From: Conchocele bisecta
Taxonomy: Eukaryota; Mollusca; Bivalvia; Lucinida; Thyasiridae
Assembly: GCA_029237695.1 (NCBI GenBank)
Contig: CM055273.1
Span: 63,663,968-63,727,967, forward strand
Length of the DNA: 64,000 nucleotides
Reading direction: 5' to 3'
The notes beneath the pieces are model-generated. The model ran no database searches, was not told where the DNA came from, and saw only the letters and a program-made list of their open reading frames with translations. The stretch's first letter is position 1; each line of letters starts with the position of its first letter. Position numbers and translations under genes: made by a program. Below are positions 1 to 9,627 of this stretch, piece after piece.

Positions 1-80
1 TACTGTTGTCAATCGAATGTCTGAGGAACCCAATTGACTGAAAACAAGGCAATCGTTACCACTAAGCTAATCCCCTCGCT
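1..80 (-). mobile_element. tRNA-derived SINE head (relic)
   Basis: Read on the minus strand, the sequence carries TAGCTTAGTGG, a good match to an RNA polymerase III A box, in a context typical of a tRNA 5' half. About 30 bases on is GGGTTCCTC, a weak B box. No intact tRNA cloverleaf can be drawn, so a SINE head or tRNA pseudogene is likelier than a working tRNA. It may run off the window start. Confidence 0.4.
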
Positions 81-84
81 GGCA

Positions 85-470
85 GCCTTGATGATAAAAA
101 AGTCCTCATTGACATTGTGCGGTCGGACGTGCGTCTTATGCAAAACAAAGCACCATCCCTAGACACATATTGTGGCCAAATATTATCAAAGTCGGTGAAG
201 TGGTTCATAAGTTATTGAATAAACAAAAACAACACATTTGCCTTACAAACAAGGTGAACATAAGTGCTCAGTGACCTCGACCGTGGGCGGTCAGATGTGC
301 AAAACAAAGCACCATCCCTGGACATGCATTGTGACCAAATATTATCAAAATCAGTGAAGTGGTTCACGCGTTATTGAAAAACGAACGTATGTATGCATGT
401 ACGTTCGTACGCACATATGTACATGGAGTAACGCTATATTCCCTCTTGCCTATCGGCGAGGAGATAATAA
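85..470. repeat. Tandem-core element relic (family G), two 159-bp units
   Basis: The string CAAAACAAAGCACCATCCCT appears at 141 and 300, giving a 159-bp period with about 85 percent identity along the unit. After the second unit comes a stretch rich in ACGTACGT-like steps (about 383-425), as at the ends of other family G elements here. No coding potential seen. Confidence 0.55.
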
Positions 471-900
471 CGCAGACAAGAATCTATTTATAATTCCCGG
501 CCATCATTAATTAACAGGAGATCTGGTATCAGATCATGGCCGATTGCATCTCAGCAGTGCTAATTAAATTACTGCATGATGTAAAAGGTAATTCTCTGAA
601 AGATTTTTGTGGAATGAATGGCTTGTCAATACATCATCATTTATGGGGGTTCCTCAAATATGGTTTCATAAGTGAGATCAAATCAATCAGGAGAGATATA
701 TACCAGAATGCCACTGTGGCTGCAGAAATGGTGGTTAGGCCATGCCAATTATTTTTCTCTGTTAACCCATTAGGCCAGAGTTTGTTGATTATTCGTTTCT
801 CAGACCCGCCGCCCCGATTTTAGCCAAAATCGAAAAAAATAAAAATTAAAAAAAATCCATTTTTTTTTTCCGGAGCGAAACGGCCCAGGGCGAATGGGAA
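471..900. other. No recognised feature
   Basis: A 95-codon open frame runs from 536 to 823 on the plus strand but has no recognisable domain, no splice context, and a composition like its flanks. The poly-A/T tract at 825-870 is simple sequence. I do not support a gene here. Confidence 0.3.
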
Positions 901-937
901 TTGGAACGAAACGACCCGACACCGAATCTAGATCACG

Positions 938-1003
938 GTCGTTTGGACGCTTATTTTCTTTTTGTTAATCTTAACAAAACGAAAACAAGCGTCCAAATGA
1001 CCG
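938..1003. repeat. Short inverted repeat (hairpin)
   Basis: GTTTGGACGCTTATTTTC and its reverse complement face each other around TTAATCTTAA. The hairpin lies directly upstream of the small open frame at 1016. It could be a small foldback element or a structured 5' leader. Confidence 0.55.
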
Positions 1004-1015
1004 TTTGAGATCAAA

Positions 1016-1207
1016 ATGGATGCGCCCGTCGAGCCGTCCGGCTCCGAGAAGACGGTGTGGTTTGGGATCAAATGCCAACGAAGTTCCAAATTTGGAAGAG
1101 GGTCGGCGGGCGAAAAACTGTCAACATTCGTCGCCCGTTATGTTGGCGACGTTAATAAGTCGGTCACGTCCATATTTGCGAAGAAATCGTACGAAGACTC
1201 TGGTTAG
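1016..1207 (+). CDS. Small open frame, 63 codons, possible first exon or short gene
   Basis: The frame opens with an ATG in a favourable context (AAAATGG) and ends at TAG, and its GC is higher than in the surrounding 1 kb. The predicted product starts MDAPVEPSGSEKTVWFG and is basic, with no signal peptide, membrane segment or known motif visible. An AT-rich stretch with AATAAA-like strings follows (1208-1280). It is not part of any repeat family I could trace in the window. I do not recognise it. It could be a genuine small protein, an exon, or an unannotated repeat. Confidence 0.3.
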   Translation: MDAPVEPSGSEKTVWFGIKCQRSSKFGRGSAGEKLSTFVARYVGDVNKSVTSIFAKKSYEDSG

Positions 1208-1511
1208 CAGAAAATAAATTATAAAAACAACAACAAATTATTTATTATATTTGGACAGATCTCGACGAAAACAAATAAATTTTATTATGCACCAGTCAAT
1301 GTGGTCAATGTGAATCCCCCCCCCCCACATTTAATTTGGCTGCTTTTCTTTCTTTCTTTTCTCTGTATTTGCTGCCTCTCTATACCAAGGTCCATGCGAA
1401 GATAGCTCTCTTCATCTGCTGGTCAAACAAATTGTCTGTTATAAAGTGTCCCAGCTTTTGCTCGCAACATCAAGCTCTCGAGTATGTCCCGGTGTAATCA
1501 TAGAATAGTGA

Positions 1512-1535
1512 CCCCCCCCCCCCCCCCCCCCCCCC
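1512..1535. repeat. Poly-C homopolymer, about 24 bases
   Basis: An uninterrupted C run on the plus strand. Its length is likely unreliable in any assembly. A shorter C run of about 13 lies near 1316. Confidence 0.9.
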
Positions 1536-1621
1536 GCCAAAAAAAATAAAAATAATTAATACCCCTCACCCCCACCTAAATATATTTTTTTTATGATTCC
1601 ACAATACACGAAAATCTTTAC

Positions 1622-1882
1622 CTGTTGACCTTGGGAGCCAGACGACCCTGGTGCATTTATCTCTTTGACATCTTGTGTTTTACCAGCTAACGCCCAACTG
1701 TCAAAATGTCTGTCCCCGGAGTTCAGAGAATCGTGAAGGGTTAAATCTGCTGGGGTGGGGGTGCGGGGGTTCCCATTGACCAAAATATTTAATACTACGA
1801 CACCAGCGCCTGGATTTCAATGTGAACTGGACATTCCACTACGGGAACTGGACCAACTAGGATTCAAATTCCTTTGTTGTAT
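1622..1882 (-). pseudogene. Candidate 87-codon exon with one in-frame TGA
   Basis: On the minus strand the segment is preceded by an acceptor-like TAACTTACAG and followed by a donor-like CAG|GTAAAG. Its length is 261 bases, so both ends are phase 0 in the frame beginning IQQRNLNPSWSSSRSG. The frame has exactly one stop, a TGA at 1819-1817 (codon 22), then continues open through a Pro/Gly/Asp-rich stretch ending SSGSQGQQ. The other two frames are closed. The composition is coding-like and polar, with no known domain. The TGA could mark a decayed exon, a sequencing error, or a true C-terminus at SGMSSSH. I do not recognise the gene. Confidence 0.4.
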
Positions 1883-2263
1883 CTGTAAGTTAAGTCCGGT
1901 TATACTATACATTTTTAATAGGCGAGATATATGTACTTTACCACGTACATGTATGTATCTACCAGTACACAAGAACTGATCTAGATCTAGATCTATGGTG
2001 GTTGAAAACATGTCTTCACACACTTTGTAGCCAATTATTTTTGGTGGGTTTTTTTTTTTCCTCCTACGGACATAACCCGAGAAACAAAAAAAAAATGCTG
2101 GTCGACGATTTTTTATTTTTATTTTTTTCCCTCCTCCTACGGACAGTTGTCGGCAAAATCCGAGAAACAAATAAAAAAAAAACTCTGGCCTTACAGACGG
2201 GATACACTTTTAGTAGAACCTTTTGAGAGAAAAATATCTATATTTTCTTTATATCCTTTCGAA
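1883..2263. other. No recognised feature
   Basis: AT-rich sequence with T and A homopolymers (2049-2060, 2085-2095). If the neighbouring minus-strand exon is real, this would be its upstream intron. Confidence 0.3.
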
Positions 2264-2342
2264 AGTACGGTATATGTTGTTACCACTCATTTGAACCGTC
2301 TAAAAGAGACGGTTCACATGAGTGGCAACAACATACCGGTAT
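2264..2342. mobile_element. Hairpin MITE family D, copy 1
   Basis: GTATATGTTGTTACCACTC with TTGAACCGTCT folds back on AGACGGTTCA and GAGTGGCAACAACATACC. The same hairpin recurs near 6985, 25110, 25804, 46575, 47455 and 54310. Confidence 0.75.
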
Positions 2343-2784
2343 ACCTTTATCGATGAACGAACAAAATAATGAGATTTTTTCAACAAAAATCATAGTACAT
2401 GTATCCTTAGGCTGAAATGGGTTAAGCGTCCATCCAGATGTTCAAAGCCTACCTTAGTAACGTATCCGGTAAAAACAATCAAAGCCTTGGAAAAAAATAA
2501 TGGTAAATTTATGTTAAAAAATTTCTCAACCCTTTGCAGTAGTATGTTTTAACATGAATTTTAAAAAAAAAAGAAGAAGAAAATACATGTACACAGATTA
2601 AACTTATTATTTAAGTGTAAATTCATGAAGACTTAAACCTTGGACAAGTCCACAATCAGTTTTCCTATTACTTATAAACCAGTAAATAGTTTTAAATAGC
2701 ATACACAGTGTTTTGTTTTTTTTAAAGAACCACTCTCAAAACCTACTCCGCACACAGACGCTTAACATAGAAACAACGTGATAT
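2343..2784. other. No recognised feature
   Basis: AT-rich, with an A-rich microsatellite at 2563-2582. The D element may extend to AAATGGGTTAA at about 2416-2425. Confidence 0.3.
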
Positions 2785-3305
2785 GGCCTTATTATACCCA
2801 TTTTTTGAGAAGAAAAAAAGGGGTTTTGTCACACGTGTCCGTCTGTCTGTCCGTCCGTCACGTTTCTTGTAAGTAAAACTTTTTAACCGTAATAGTTAGG
2901 GACTTGAAGTTACTTGGTGTGTGCCTTCCTTATGCGTGTAGATAGATGCGCAAAGTGAATTTTGATTTTTGATTCGACCCCTGGTCATGGATTATCTCCC
3001 CCTTTTCGACTTAGAATCTCTCTCAATTTTGCATTGTAAGAAGTAAAACTTTTTTAACCATAATAGGTAGAAACTTGAAACTTGGTATGTGCTTTCCTTA
3101 TGGTGTGTAGATGCGCAAAGTGAATTTCGATTTTTGATTCGACCACCGGTCAAGGATTATCTCCCCCTTTTTGACTTGTAAGAAGTAAAAAAAATTTTAA
3201 CTGTAATAGCTAGGGACTTGAAACTTGGTTTGTGCATTCCTTATGGTGTGTAGAAGTGCAAATATGAAGGATGGGAAACATGCACTTACAATTGGAAGCC
3301 AATAT
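2785..3305. repeat. Tandem-unit repeat, three units of 140-170 bp
   Basis: Units begin with AAGTAAAACTTTTTAACC at about 2873, 3042 and 3185, and carry ATTATCTCCCCCTTTTTGAC and GATTTTTGATTCGACC. The left edge holds a GTCTGTCTGTCCGTCCGTC stretch typical of bivalve tandem-core elements. Confidence 0.65.
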
Positions 3306-3308
3306 AAG

Positions 3309-3450
3309 GTTTAATCATGTCCAGCCGTGTGCAAACGTTTGCTGTGGCCCGAGGGAATTGTTTGAACCCCAAGGCCGCAGGCCGCGGGTTCAAACAGTTC
3401 CCGAGGGCCACAGCAAACGTTTGCACACGGCTGGACATGATCAAACGTTT
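3309..3450. repeat. Long hairpin, about 60-bp arms (K)
   Basis: ATCATGTCCAGCCGTGTGCA and its downstream arms reappear inverted around a GC-rich apex (GGCCGCAGGCC) near 3380. Arm identity is near perfect. The open frames on both strands here are mirror images made by the palindrome. Confidence 0.85.
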
Positions 3451-3555
3451 TTGTTACATTTCCAACAAAAAACTGATGTAATTTGAGCATTATATTCAGT
3501 ATTTTCAGTACTTTTATAAATCGCCCCATTCACGTAGATAATTTTCGGTATGCAT

Positions 3556-3668
3556 ATTCCGGGGCCGCGTCATGAACGTCATGAACGTCATGTGAAGTAG
3601 TGACGTCATGAAGGCACTTCCGCGTAGTGACGTCATGAAGGCACTTCCATTACGTGCGGCCCCGGAAT
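3556..3668. repeat. Small inverted-end element with two CRE octamers
   Basis: ATTCCGGGGCCGC at 3556 is inverted at GCGGCCCCGGAAT (3656-3668). Inside, a 27-bp unit is repeated and each copy contains the palindrome TGACGTCA (3601-3608 and 3628-3635), the CREB/ATF octamer. ATGAACGTC-like steps precede them. Confidence 0.6.
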
Positions 3669-3729
3669 GAGCATTGCCTAAAGCCATATGCAAACAGCAC
3701 GCGCTATGGAAACCATGTAACAATCATTC

Positions 3730-4440
3730 ATAAAGTAAAGAAGTTATAGGAGAATGGAGGAACATGCGCACATCTACTGGACAGGAACTGCAAAGTTATT
3801 TGACCTTGGGCATTGGGAGAGCATGGGTGGGGAATGAAAATATGGATGATAATGAACATGCACATGAAGTTCCAAGTTCATACAGTAAAGAAGTAATAAG
3901 AGAATGGAGAAACGTGCACACATTTACTGGACACACATTTCAAAGTCATTTAACCTTGACCTTGGGCATGAGGAGAGCACGGGTGGGATGGTGAATGAAC
4001 ATATGGGTGATTATAAACATGAGCATGAAGTTTCAAGCCAATTGGTTGTATAGTAAATAAGTTATAGGAGAATGAAGAAACGTGCACTCATCTACTGGAG
4101 CATATTTCAAAGTTATTTGACCTTGACTTTGGGATTGGGGAGAACATGGGTGACAAAACTATGGATGATACTAAACATGCACATAAAAGTTTCAAGCCAA
4201 TTGGTTGTACAGCAAAGCAGTTATAGGAGAATGGAGAAGCGCACACGCATCTACTGAACACAAATTTCTAAGTAATTTGACCTTGACCTTGGGCATGGGG
4301 GAGCATGGCTGGGGCGGGGAATGAACACATTGGTGATAATAAACATGCACATTAAGTTTCAAGCCAATCGGTCATATGGTAAAGTTACAGCAGAATGGAA
4401 AACGTGCCACCATGCTACCAGGAGGAAGGGTCTATACCCC
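3730..4440. repeat. Tandem-core element (family G), about four and a half 163-bp units
   Basis: A GTTATAGGAGAATGGAG-like string recurs at about 3742, 3890, 4057, 4220 and 4383 (spacing 148-167). Each unit contains TTTGACCTTGACCTTGGG followed by a G-rich AGCATGGGTG step. The same core motif is in the 167-bp arrays at 19.6-20.7 kb and 39.8-40.4 kb, so these are one superfamily resembling oyster pearl-type elements. Confidence 0.7.
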
Positions 4441-4781
4441 TTGTTATGAATAGAATACGGGGCCAAGCAGAATAAATCAAAGGATTATTTTATGTTAGGC
4501 TCTGCCCCAATGGCCCCGTCCTCTCGTTTGGTTGCTCGGACAGACTGACAGACAACTTTTGCATCCCTATGTTTTTGCTACGCGAAGGGATAAAAATCAC
4601 CATTAACAATTAGATTGCTGATGTCTCGCGTTACTGACATAATTGTGACATCATCACGTGAGTTAGTCATCAAGAATGTCAGACAGTATTCCCACTTTGG
4701 CATGGTTTTCCCACTTTGGAATGGTTTCACTGTATAATGTTTGCTAGTTGCTGAATGGCAAACAATATATATATATATATA

Positions 4782-4996
4782 TGGATGTCACTGAAGAAAT
4801 GGGGTTTATGGGTATACCGACCAGTGTAGATCCAGATCTACACAGTCTGATCAGGATCTGCACAGTTCACAATTCCATCATTGAAACACATGTCATGCTT
4901 TTGAAGAAATAGATTGTTATCCGCTTGATCAGGGGCTGCACTGGTCACATATGATATCCCCTCATAAGCCCCATTTCTCCAGTGACAGCCACATAT
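4782..4996. mobile_element. Hairpin MITE family E, copy 1
   Basis: The ends are ATGTCACTGAAGAAATGGGG and CCCCATTTCTCCAGTGACAG. Inside is the GTAGATCCAGATC apex shared with family S. An (AT)8 microsatellite adjoins at 4766-4781. Other E copies: 8023, 10912, 12149, 24164, 39195, 48221, 53263. Confidence 0.75.
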
Positions 4997-5051
4997 ATAA
5001 ATGAAATATATATCCATTTAGACAGCATGGATGTGACAGGTATATCTAGGA

Positions 5052-5182
5052 TTAACCCTTTCAATACCACAGGCTTGTATAGTGGTATTGGCAAAAAGTG
5101 TAGATCCAGATGAGTCGGCTCGATTGGTTGCAAAATTAACATATCAAAATCCATTCCAGTTACTTAGGGGTGAAAGGGTTAA
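5052..5182. mobile_element. TTAA-flanked MITE family S, copy 1 (short)
   Basis: Bounded by TTAACCCTTTCA and TGAAAGGGTTAA. It contains the family S strings GTGTAGATCCAGATGAG and CCAGTTACTTAGGGG. TTAA at both edges fits piggyBac-like or Kolobok-like mobilisation. Confidence 0.75.
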
Positions 5183-5210
5183 ACTGGTTGCTAGCTAGCC
5201 AGACACCAAA

Positions 5211-5402
5211 ATGATGCAGAGAAAAGTTCTGTGTACATACACACAGCCTGCTACTGACAGGTACCGATTGGATAACAAGAACGGAGCCTTCGGAACATGT
5301 TTGCTATGTCAACACAATGTGGCTGCTGTCCCATGGCACCCGATACAGGTGTGGGGAACCAATATGCCAGCTCCTCATAATATACTGTACTGTACATTAT
5401 AG
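5211..5402 (+). CDS. Possible exon, frame uncertain
   Basis: A GC-richer patch with an acceptor-like CATACACACAG and a GT after ATACAG. The plus frame containing NKNGAFGTCLLCQHNVAAV is open, but so are a second plus frame and one minus frame. Open frames cannot decide here, so this is weak. No family recognised. Confidence 0.18.
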   Translation: MMQRKVLCTYTQPATDRYRLDNKNGAFGTCLLCQHNVAAVPWHPIQVWGTNMPAPHNILYCTL

Positions 5403-5426
5403 GACTTTTATTAACCCATTGAAGTC

Positions 5427-5632
5427 AGAGCTCCAGTTAAGGTGCATAATTTGGAGGTAAATTTCCTATTTCTCCATCAAAAATGGCAAGTTGGGAGTGC
5501 TTTAGAATTGTCTCAATGAGACGATTCTAAAGGACTCCCAACTTGCCATTTTTGATGAAGAAATAACAAAATTTCACCCCAAGTTGGTCAAATTACGCAG
5601 CTTAACTGAAGTTCTGATTGAAGTCCATAATA
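5427..5632. mobile_element. Hairpin MITE family L, copy 1
   Basis: Arms of about 60 bp carry CATCAAAAATGGCAAGTTGG, inverted around the apex TTAGAATTGTCTCAATGAGA. The outer end AGAGCTCCAG matches the TIR of families F and P. A second copy lies at 10305-10485. Confidence 0.8.
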
Positions 5633-5694
5633 CAATACTTTTTATTGAAAAAATATAATTAGTCCTAAAATATAGGTGCGTTTCCTGTTATGGG

Positions 5695-5824
5695 CTAAAC
5701 ACAATTATGATTGGTTGGTGGGTTGGCTTTTTTCTTTTTTTGCACTGCGATATTTCTGTTGCCAATTAAAGCAAACATGATGTTGTCGATGTTGTACGTT
5801 GTACCACCAGAAATGATCGATGTG
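5695..5824 (-). CDS. Candidate terminal exon, 42 residues
   Basis: On the minus strand a strong acceptor, CTTGTCTTTTCTTTACAG, ends at 5825. From 5824 the frame reads one base, then 42 codons (TSIISGGTTYNIDNIMFALI onward, with a KKKK run and PPTNHNCV at the end) to TAG at 5697-5695. Codon use looks natural and the other frames close early. The only nearby upstream donor would give a 29-base intron, too short, so the real donor must lie further away. The frame also stays open upstream to 5877, so the acceptor could be coincidental. No family recognised. Confidence 0.35.
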
Positions 5825-6319
5825 CTGTAAAGAAAAGACAAGTAATAAGTTACCCCAGCAACATTTTCCGCCACCAAAAATCACGGAAACAAAATAACAG
5901 CCGGTGGTTACGAAGTACGGTTGGCCAGGAAACAGAAAACACATCTCTTTTTGTTGGCTTTATCACTTATAGGTGAAAGGGTTAATGGCATTATCCCCAG
6001 GTCCTGGCCACTACATAAACCATGTTTATTTTCATTTAGTTTGTAGGTCTAGCTTACTAGTAGTCGTCAATCTCAAAATATTTGGACATAATTATAACAT
6101 TCATAGAGTTCTATTCCTCCTGCAAGAGATGCTACCTCGCCAATTTAATTAACCTTTATAAAAGACAATACACTGGAAAATCTACCATACGGCGCACTCA
6201 TAGTGGAACAGAGACATATTAGACAGCGTAAAATAGTATTATCCACCCCATTATCTAATCATGATGAACCGGTACCGTGTCAATTTACATATGAAAAGTA
6301 TGTGGTGCAACACATTGCA
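5825..6319. other. No recognised feature
   Basis: Unique-looking AT-rich sequence. If the exon at 5695-5824 is real, this is its upstream intron. Overlapping minus-strand frames at 5825-5944 are not supported further. Confidence 0.3.
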
Positions 6320-6676
6320 GGAATGAATGGTCTTTTTGTGGAATTTATCGGGGTATAAACTTGGAAAAGTCGCGGGAATACTGGACGAAGGCCGGAAGGC
6401 CTCGTCCAGTATTCCCGCGACTTTTCCAAGTTTATATCCCCGATAAAGTCCACAAAAAGGCCATTCATTCCTTATAATTCCAGCATTTGAAATAAATTCA
6501 TCAAGAAAATGTGTTTATTTTCCGTTTTCATAATAATAATTTTAACAGCGCCTGACGGTTACGGAAAGTAGTTCAGCATGGGAGTTTACTGGGATATAAA
6601 TTTTGGACAGAGACTTGCTACGGACCAATCAAATGTTAGGGAATTGTGTAAATATTTTTGTGCTGGAATTATTGCA
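6320..6676. mobile_element. Dispersed hairpin-plus-tail repeat (M), copy 1
   Basis: A roughly 70-bp arm pair (AAACTTGGAAAAGTCGCGGG outward from a GAAGGCCGGAAGGCCTCG apex) is followed by a non-palindromic tail of about 200 bp through TTTTTGTGCTGGAATTATT. The whole unit recurs at 48491-48849 with few differences, so the tail belongs to the repeat. Confidence 0.8.
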
Positions 6677-6974
6677 GGATGTCACAGTGCATTTTTGGTT
6701 ACACATACCAAGTTGCATGTTCTCCTAGGTGTAGGTTATATTGAAGGGTTTTCATTTATTAATTTTCCACCCAATTAAGTAAGATGACAGAGATATAGCA
6801 GCTTGCTACCTGTAATAGTGCTTGTAGTTCACTGGATCTCCACATACAGCAGGATGTAGCTACTGCGAGAGCCAGAGGCCCTTTCAAAACAAACAAATGC
6901 TCACTATTGGCAGTTAGTAAACTGAACCGGACTGAGCATTGTTCTCTACATCTCATTATTTAGTTTATTTCTCT

Positions 6975-7012
6975 ATAAAGGTATATGTTGTTACGAATGG
7001 TAAGAACATATA
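6975..7012. mobile_element. Hairpin MITE family D, internally deleted copy
   Basis: AAGGTATATGTTGTTACGAA is joined almost directly to GGTAAGAACATATATTTTCG. The hairpin apex is lost. Confidence 0.5.
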
Positions 7013-7094
7013 TTTTCGAGATGAAATATAGAAAAAAGGGATTTATTTCCTCCAAAGTTTCATGCTACTATAATTGTGTCCCATCTTCAATAGG

Positions 7095-7338
7095 TTAACC
7101 CTTAACTCACAACAATTGTCGTCTGCTGTTTCTTTTATATCTTGCCTTATTTCTCAATAAAAACATGGTTTGACAGCACTTCAGAATCATTTCCAATGGA
7201 AATGATTCTGAAGTGCTGTCAAAGCATGTTGTAAATGATTCTAAAGTGCTGTTAAAGCATGTTTTTGATTATAAAAATTGAAAATAGAAAATAAACAGCA
7301 GACGACAAAAAAAAATAAGATAGCGGTCTAAGGGTTAA
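7095..7338. mobile_element. Hairpin MITE family A, copy 1 (TTAA-flanked)
   Basis: TTAACCCTTA opens and TAAGGGTTAA closes the element. Inside are TTGTCGTCTGCTG, TTATTTCTCAATAAAAACATG, the apex AGAATCATTTCC/GGAAATGATTCT and an extra right-arm repeat of AAAGTGCTGTCAAAGCATG. The CCCT-start TIR with TTAA matches piggyBac-type non-autonomous elements. About 21 copies occur in the window. Confidence 0.85.
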
Positions 7339-8022
7339 GCAGTGAATGAAGTGGACAACATCGAGTACATGTGTTGATATTTTCAGGGGTGCTGCAGGCA
7401 AATACATGTATATTCAAGAGTAAGTTCACTATTGAATGAAGACGACTGCCCCGACTGCTGCAAATGTTTATATCGGCCATTTAACCCTATCAACACTACA
7501 GCCCTATAGGAACCAGTCGGCCAATGGACAATGTGACCGTAAACCAGTCCTGGTACAGCTTAGTAACGAGGAGTAAATTCTCAGGACAACGGCATTGATT
7601 GTTATTATTATAGTGATAAATAAAATAGATGCTGCAGGAAAGGTATGTCTGTGCCAAACATTTTATTATATTATTTGCATGTACACATGCAGGCTAAATT
7701 TTCTGTGTGAGACCTGATGTCGGGGCGAGATAGAGATTTTGAAAGTGAAAGTAGACGGTTCCGTCAAAAAAGGTGAAATAACTCATGACAATCAACCCGC
7801 ATGACCCCATGTTTGGCATGGATCTAGAATCAGCTTAGGTCACCGACTCCGCAGGTTTGCGATTGTCATGTTTGTGTGAATGTGGGTCTATGGGAAATCA
7901 ATTGGTTGCCTGTTTCCTCTATAGCAGTGCCTAATGCCCAAAACTACCCAGATCTGTAATTACTTGCATCAGTTGTACTAGCTGACCAGGAGCTGCACTG
8001 ACCAAACAGTCAATATCTTGCT
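7339..8022. other. No recognised feature
   Basis: Unique-looking sequence of mixed composition. No frame above about 60 codons with coding character and no repeat family traced. Confidence 0.3.
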
Positions 8023-8172
8023 GTGACTGGAAAAATGGGGCTTATGGCATTGGTGGCCAACCTAGCTCCTAATAAGATATATACTTTGTCACATGGCGAA
8101 CCATATCCACAGGCTGATTTGGATTTTCACTGGTCGCAAAACCGATAAACCCAATTCCTCCAGTCACAGCCA
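8023..8172. mobile_element. Hairpin MITE family E, copy 2 (degenerate)
   Basis: CTGTGACTGGAAAAATGGGG opens, and TCCTCCAGTCACAGCC closes. The central apex is partly deleted. Confidence 0.6.
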
Positions 8173-8558
8173 GATATGAAACCTTTTGTTTGGCGGTTGA
8201 CACATAAGACTAAGTCACTTCGTGAAACCGTGGTAATAAACCTCATCAGTGAAACACATTAGGCTTCCCAACTTACTGACACATGGAATTTACTAAATTG
8301 ACTGATAAATATATTGGAGTCTGGCACTGCTGGAACTTTTGAGTGCACTGATCATATATTATTTGCGAATTGAACTGAATTGAATTCATGCATCACTCCC
8401 CTTGAGACATAGATGCCATTTAGGCCAATGGAGTTTCTTCAGTGTTTTACAAAATGGGTGCAAATTTCGTGAGTATTATCAGGCTACAGGCGTGTACAGA
8501 TGGTGATCAGAGGCTATTGTGCACTAATGCAGCCTGATAAGTGGTATGCAACTGATTC

Positions 8559-8714
8559 ACCCTTAAACCGCTACTCACAACATTTGTCGTCTGCTGTTGC
8601 TTTTATATCTTGCCTAATTTCTCAATAAAAACATGTTTTGTGTAAATTATTCTAAAGTGCTGTCAAAGTATGTTTTTGATGATAAAAAATGGAAAATACA
8701 AAATAAACAGCAGT
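8559..8714. mobile_element. MITE family A, internally deleted copy 2
   Basis: CCCTTAAACCGCTACTCACA and TTTGTCGTCTGCTGTTGC lead directly into the right-arm repeat (GTGCTGTCAAAGTATG). The first hairpin and the right terminus are missing. Confidence 0.7.
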
Positions 8715-8779
8715 TTCAACCAATTCAACTGACAGTTGGTAGCTGAAAAGCTTTACAAACAGACAGATGAATAAACAGA

Positions 8780-8845
8780 GAGAGACAAACAGGCAGACAG
8801 TGTGGCAACTGTATTAACTGTCTGCCTGTTTCACTGTCTCTCTCT
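8780..8845. repeat. Short imperfect inverted repeat, CAGACAG-rich
   Basis: GAGAGAGACAAACAGGCAGACAGT is mirrored by ACTGTCTGCCTGTTTCACTG and TCTCTCTC. A single hairpin, not seen elsewhere. Confidence 0.5.
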
Positions 8846-9054
8846 GTATTGTATGTACCGTGGAATTATTTTCATAACAATATTTGCAAGACACTACAAT
8901 CGGCTAATCGTATGAATGGATAACTGCATTTCCGGGTTGCACGTTTGAAAATGAATAGCTCTGTACATTGCCCTCATCAGTAAAACTAGAAGCTGCCGAT
9001 ACAATTAGCAACATTAGTGCGAAGCTGTTTAGTGGTTTCAGAAAGTGCTTCAAA

Positions 9055-9137
9055 TTAATAAACTAAGCTCCGACGACGCCTACTTGTATCTTCCACAATG
9101 GTCGACATCACAAGCCTTCCATATAAATTGCATACAC
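9055..9137. repeat. Direct repeat unit, first copy
   Basis: About 83 bp (AATAAACTAAGCTCCGACGA onward) recurs at 9501-9583 with a handful of differences. The two copies flank the F element at 9138-9497. Confidence 0.75.
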
Positions 9138-9497
9138 AGAGCTCCAGATAAGCTGCGTATTTGCGTAAATACCCAATTAAAATTTCCAAAAGACCAATTG
9201 AAATAAGAAGTAGCGAGTATCAAAAAGCAATAACAAATTTGTGGTACCTTTATCATGCTACAGAAAGCAATAAACAGACCACAAATATAGCATATTTTTC
9301 TTATTTTCCATGAAAACACATCTTGGTATTTCATTAGAATTGTCTCCCAAGACAAACTATTCAATAATTGCTGTCTGTTGATGTGTAAACAATAGTGTGA
9401 TTTTATTTTACCCAATTAAAATATTGAAATATCCAATTGCTTCAGATATGATGGAGTGAAAATACTCAATTACTAATTCCTTATCTGGAGCCCTGTA
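9138..9497. mobile_element. Hairpin MITE family F, copy 1
   Basis: AGAGCTCCAGATAAGCTGCG begins and TTATCTGGAGCCCTG ends the element. It has TATTTTCCATGAAAACACATC, a shortened apex (GTCTCCCAAGAC) and ATAATTGCTGTCTGTTGATG. Intact copies are about 400 bp. The open frame read on the minus strand is repeat sequence. Confidence 0.8.
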
Positions 9498-9500
9498 ATA

Positions 9501-9583
9501 ATAAACTAAGCTCCGACCACGCCTACTTGTAACTTCCACAATGGTCGACATCACAAGTCTTCCATATAAATTGCATACATATA
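9501..9583. repeat. Direct repeat unit, second copy
   Basis: Near copy of 9055-9137. Its presence on both sides of one F element, with an inverted F element following, suggests a local duplication. Confidence 0.75.
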
Positions 9584-9627
9584 CCAAGGCTGGTCCACAA
9601 TATTGCTATATGGTTAAACCAAGCGCT

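Noticed and set aside
3271..3529. Overlapping frames on both strands with the same peptide run
   Set aside because: Created by the perfect hairpin at 3309-3450.
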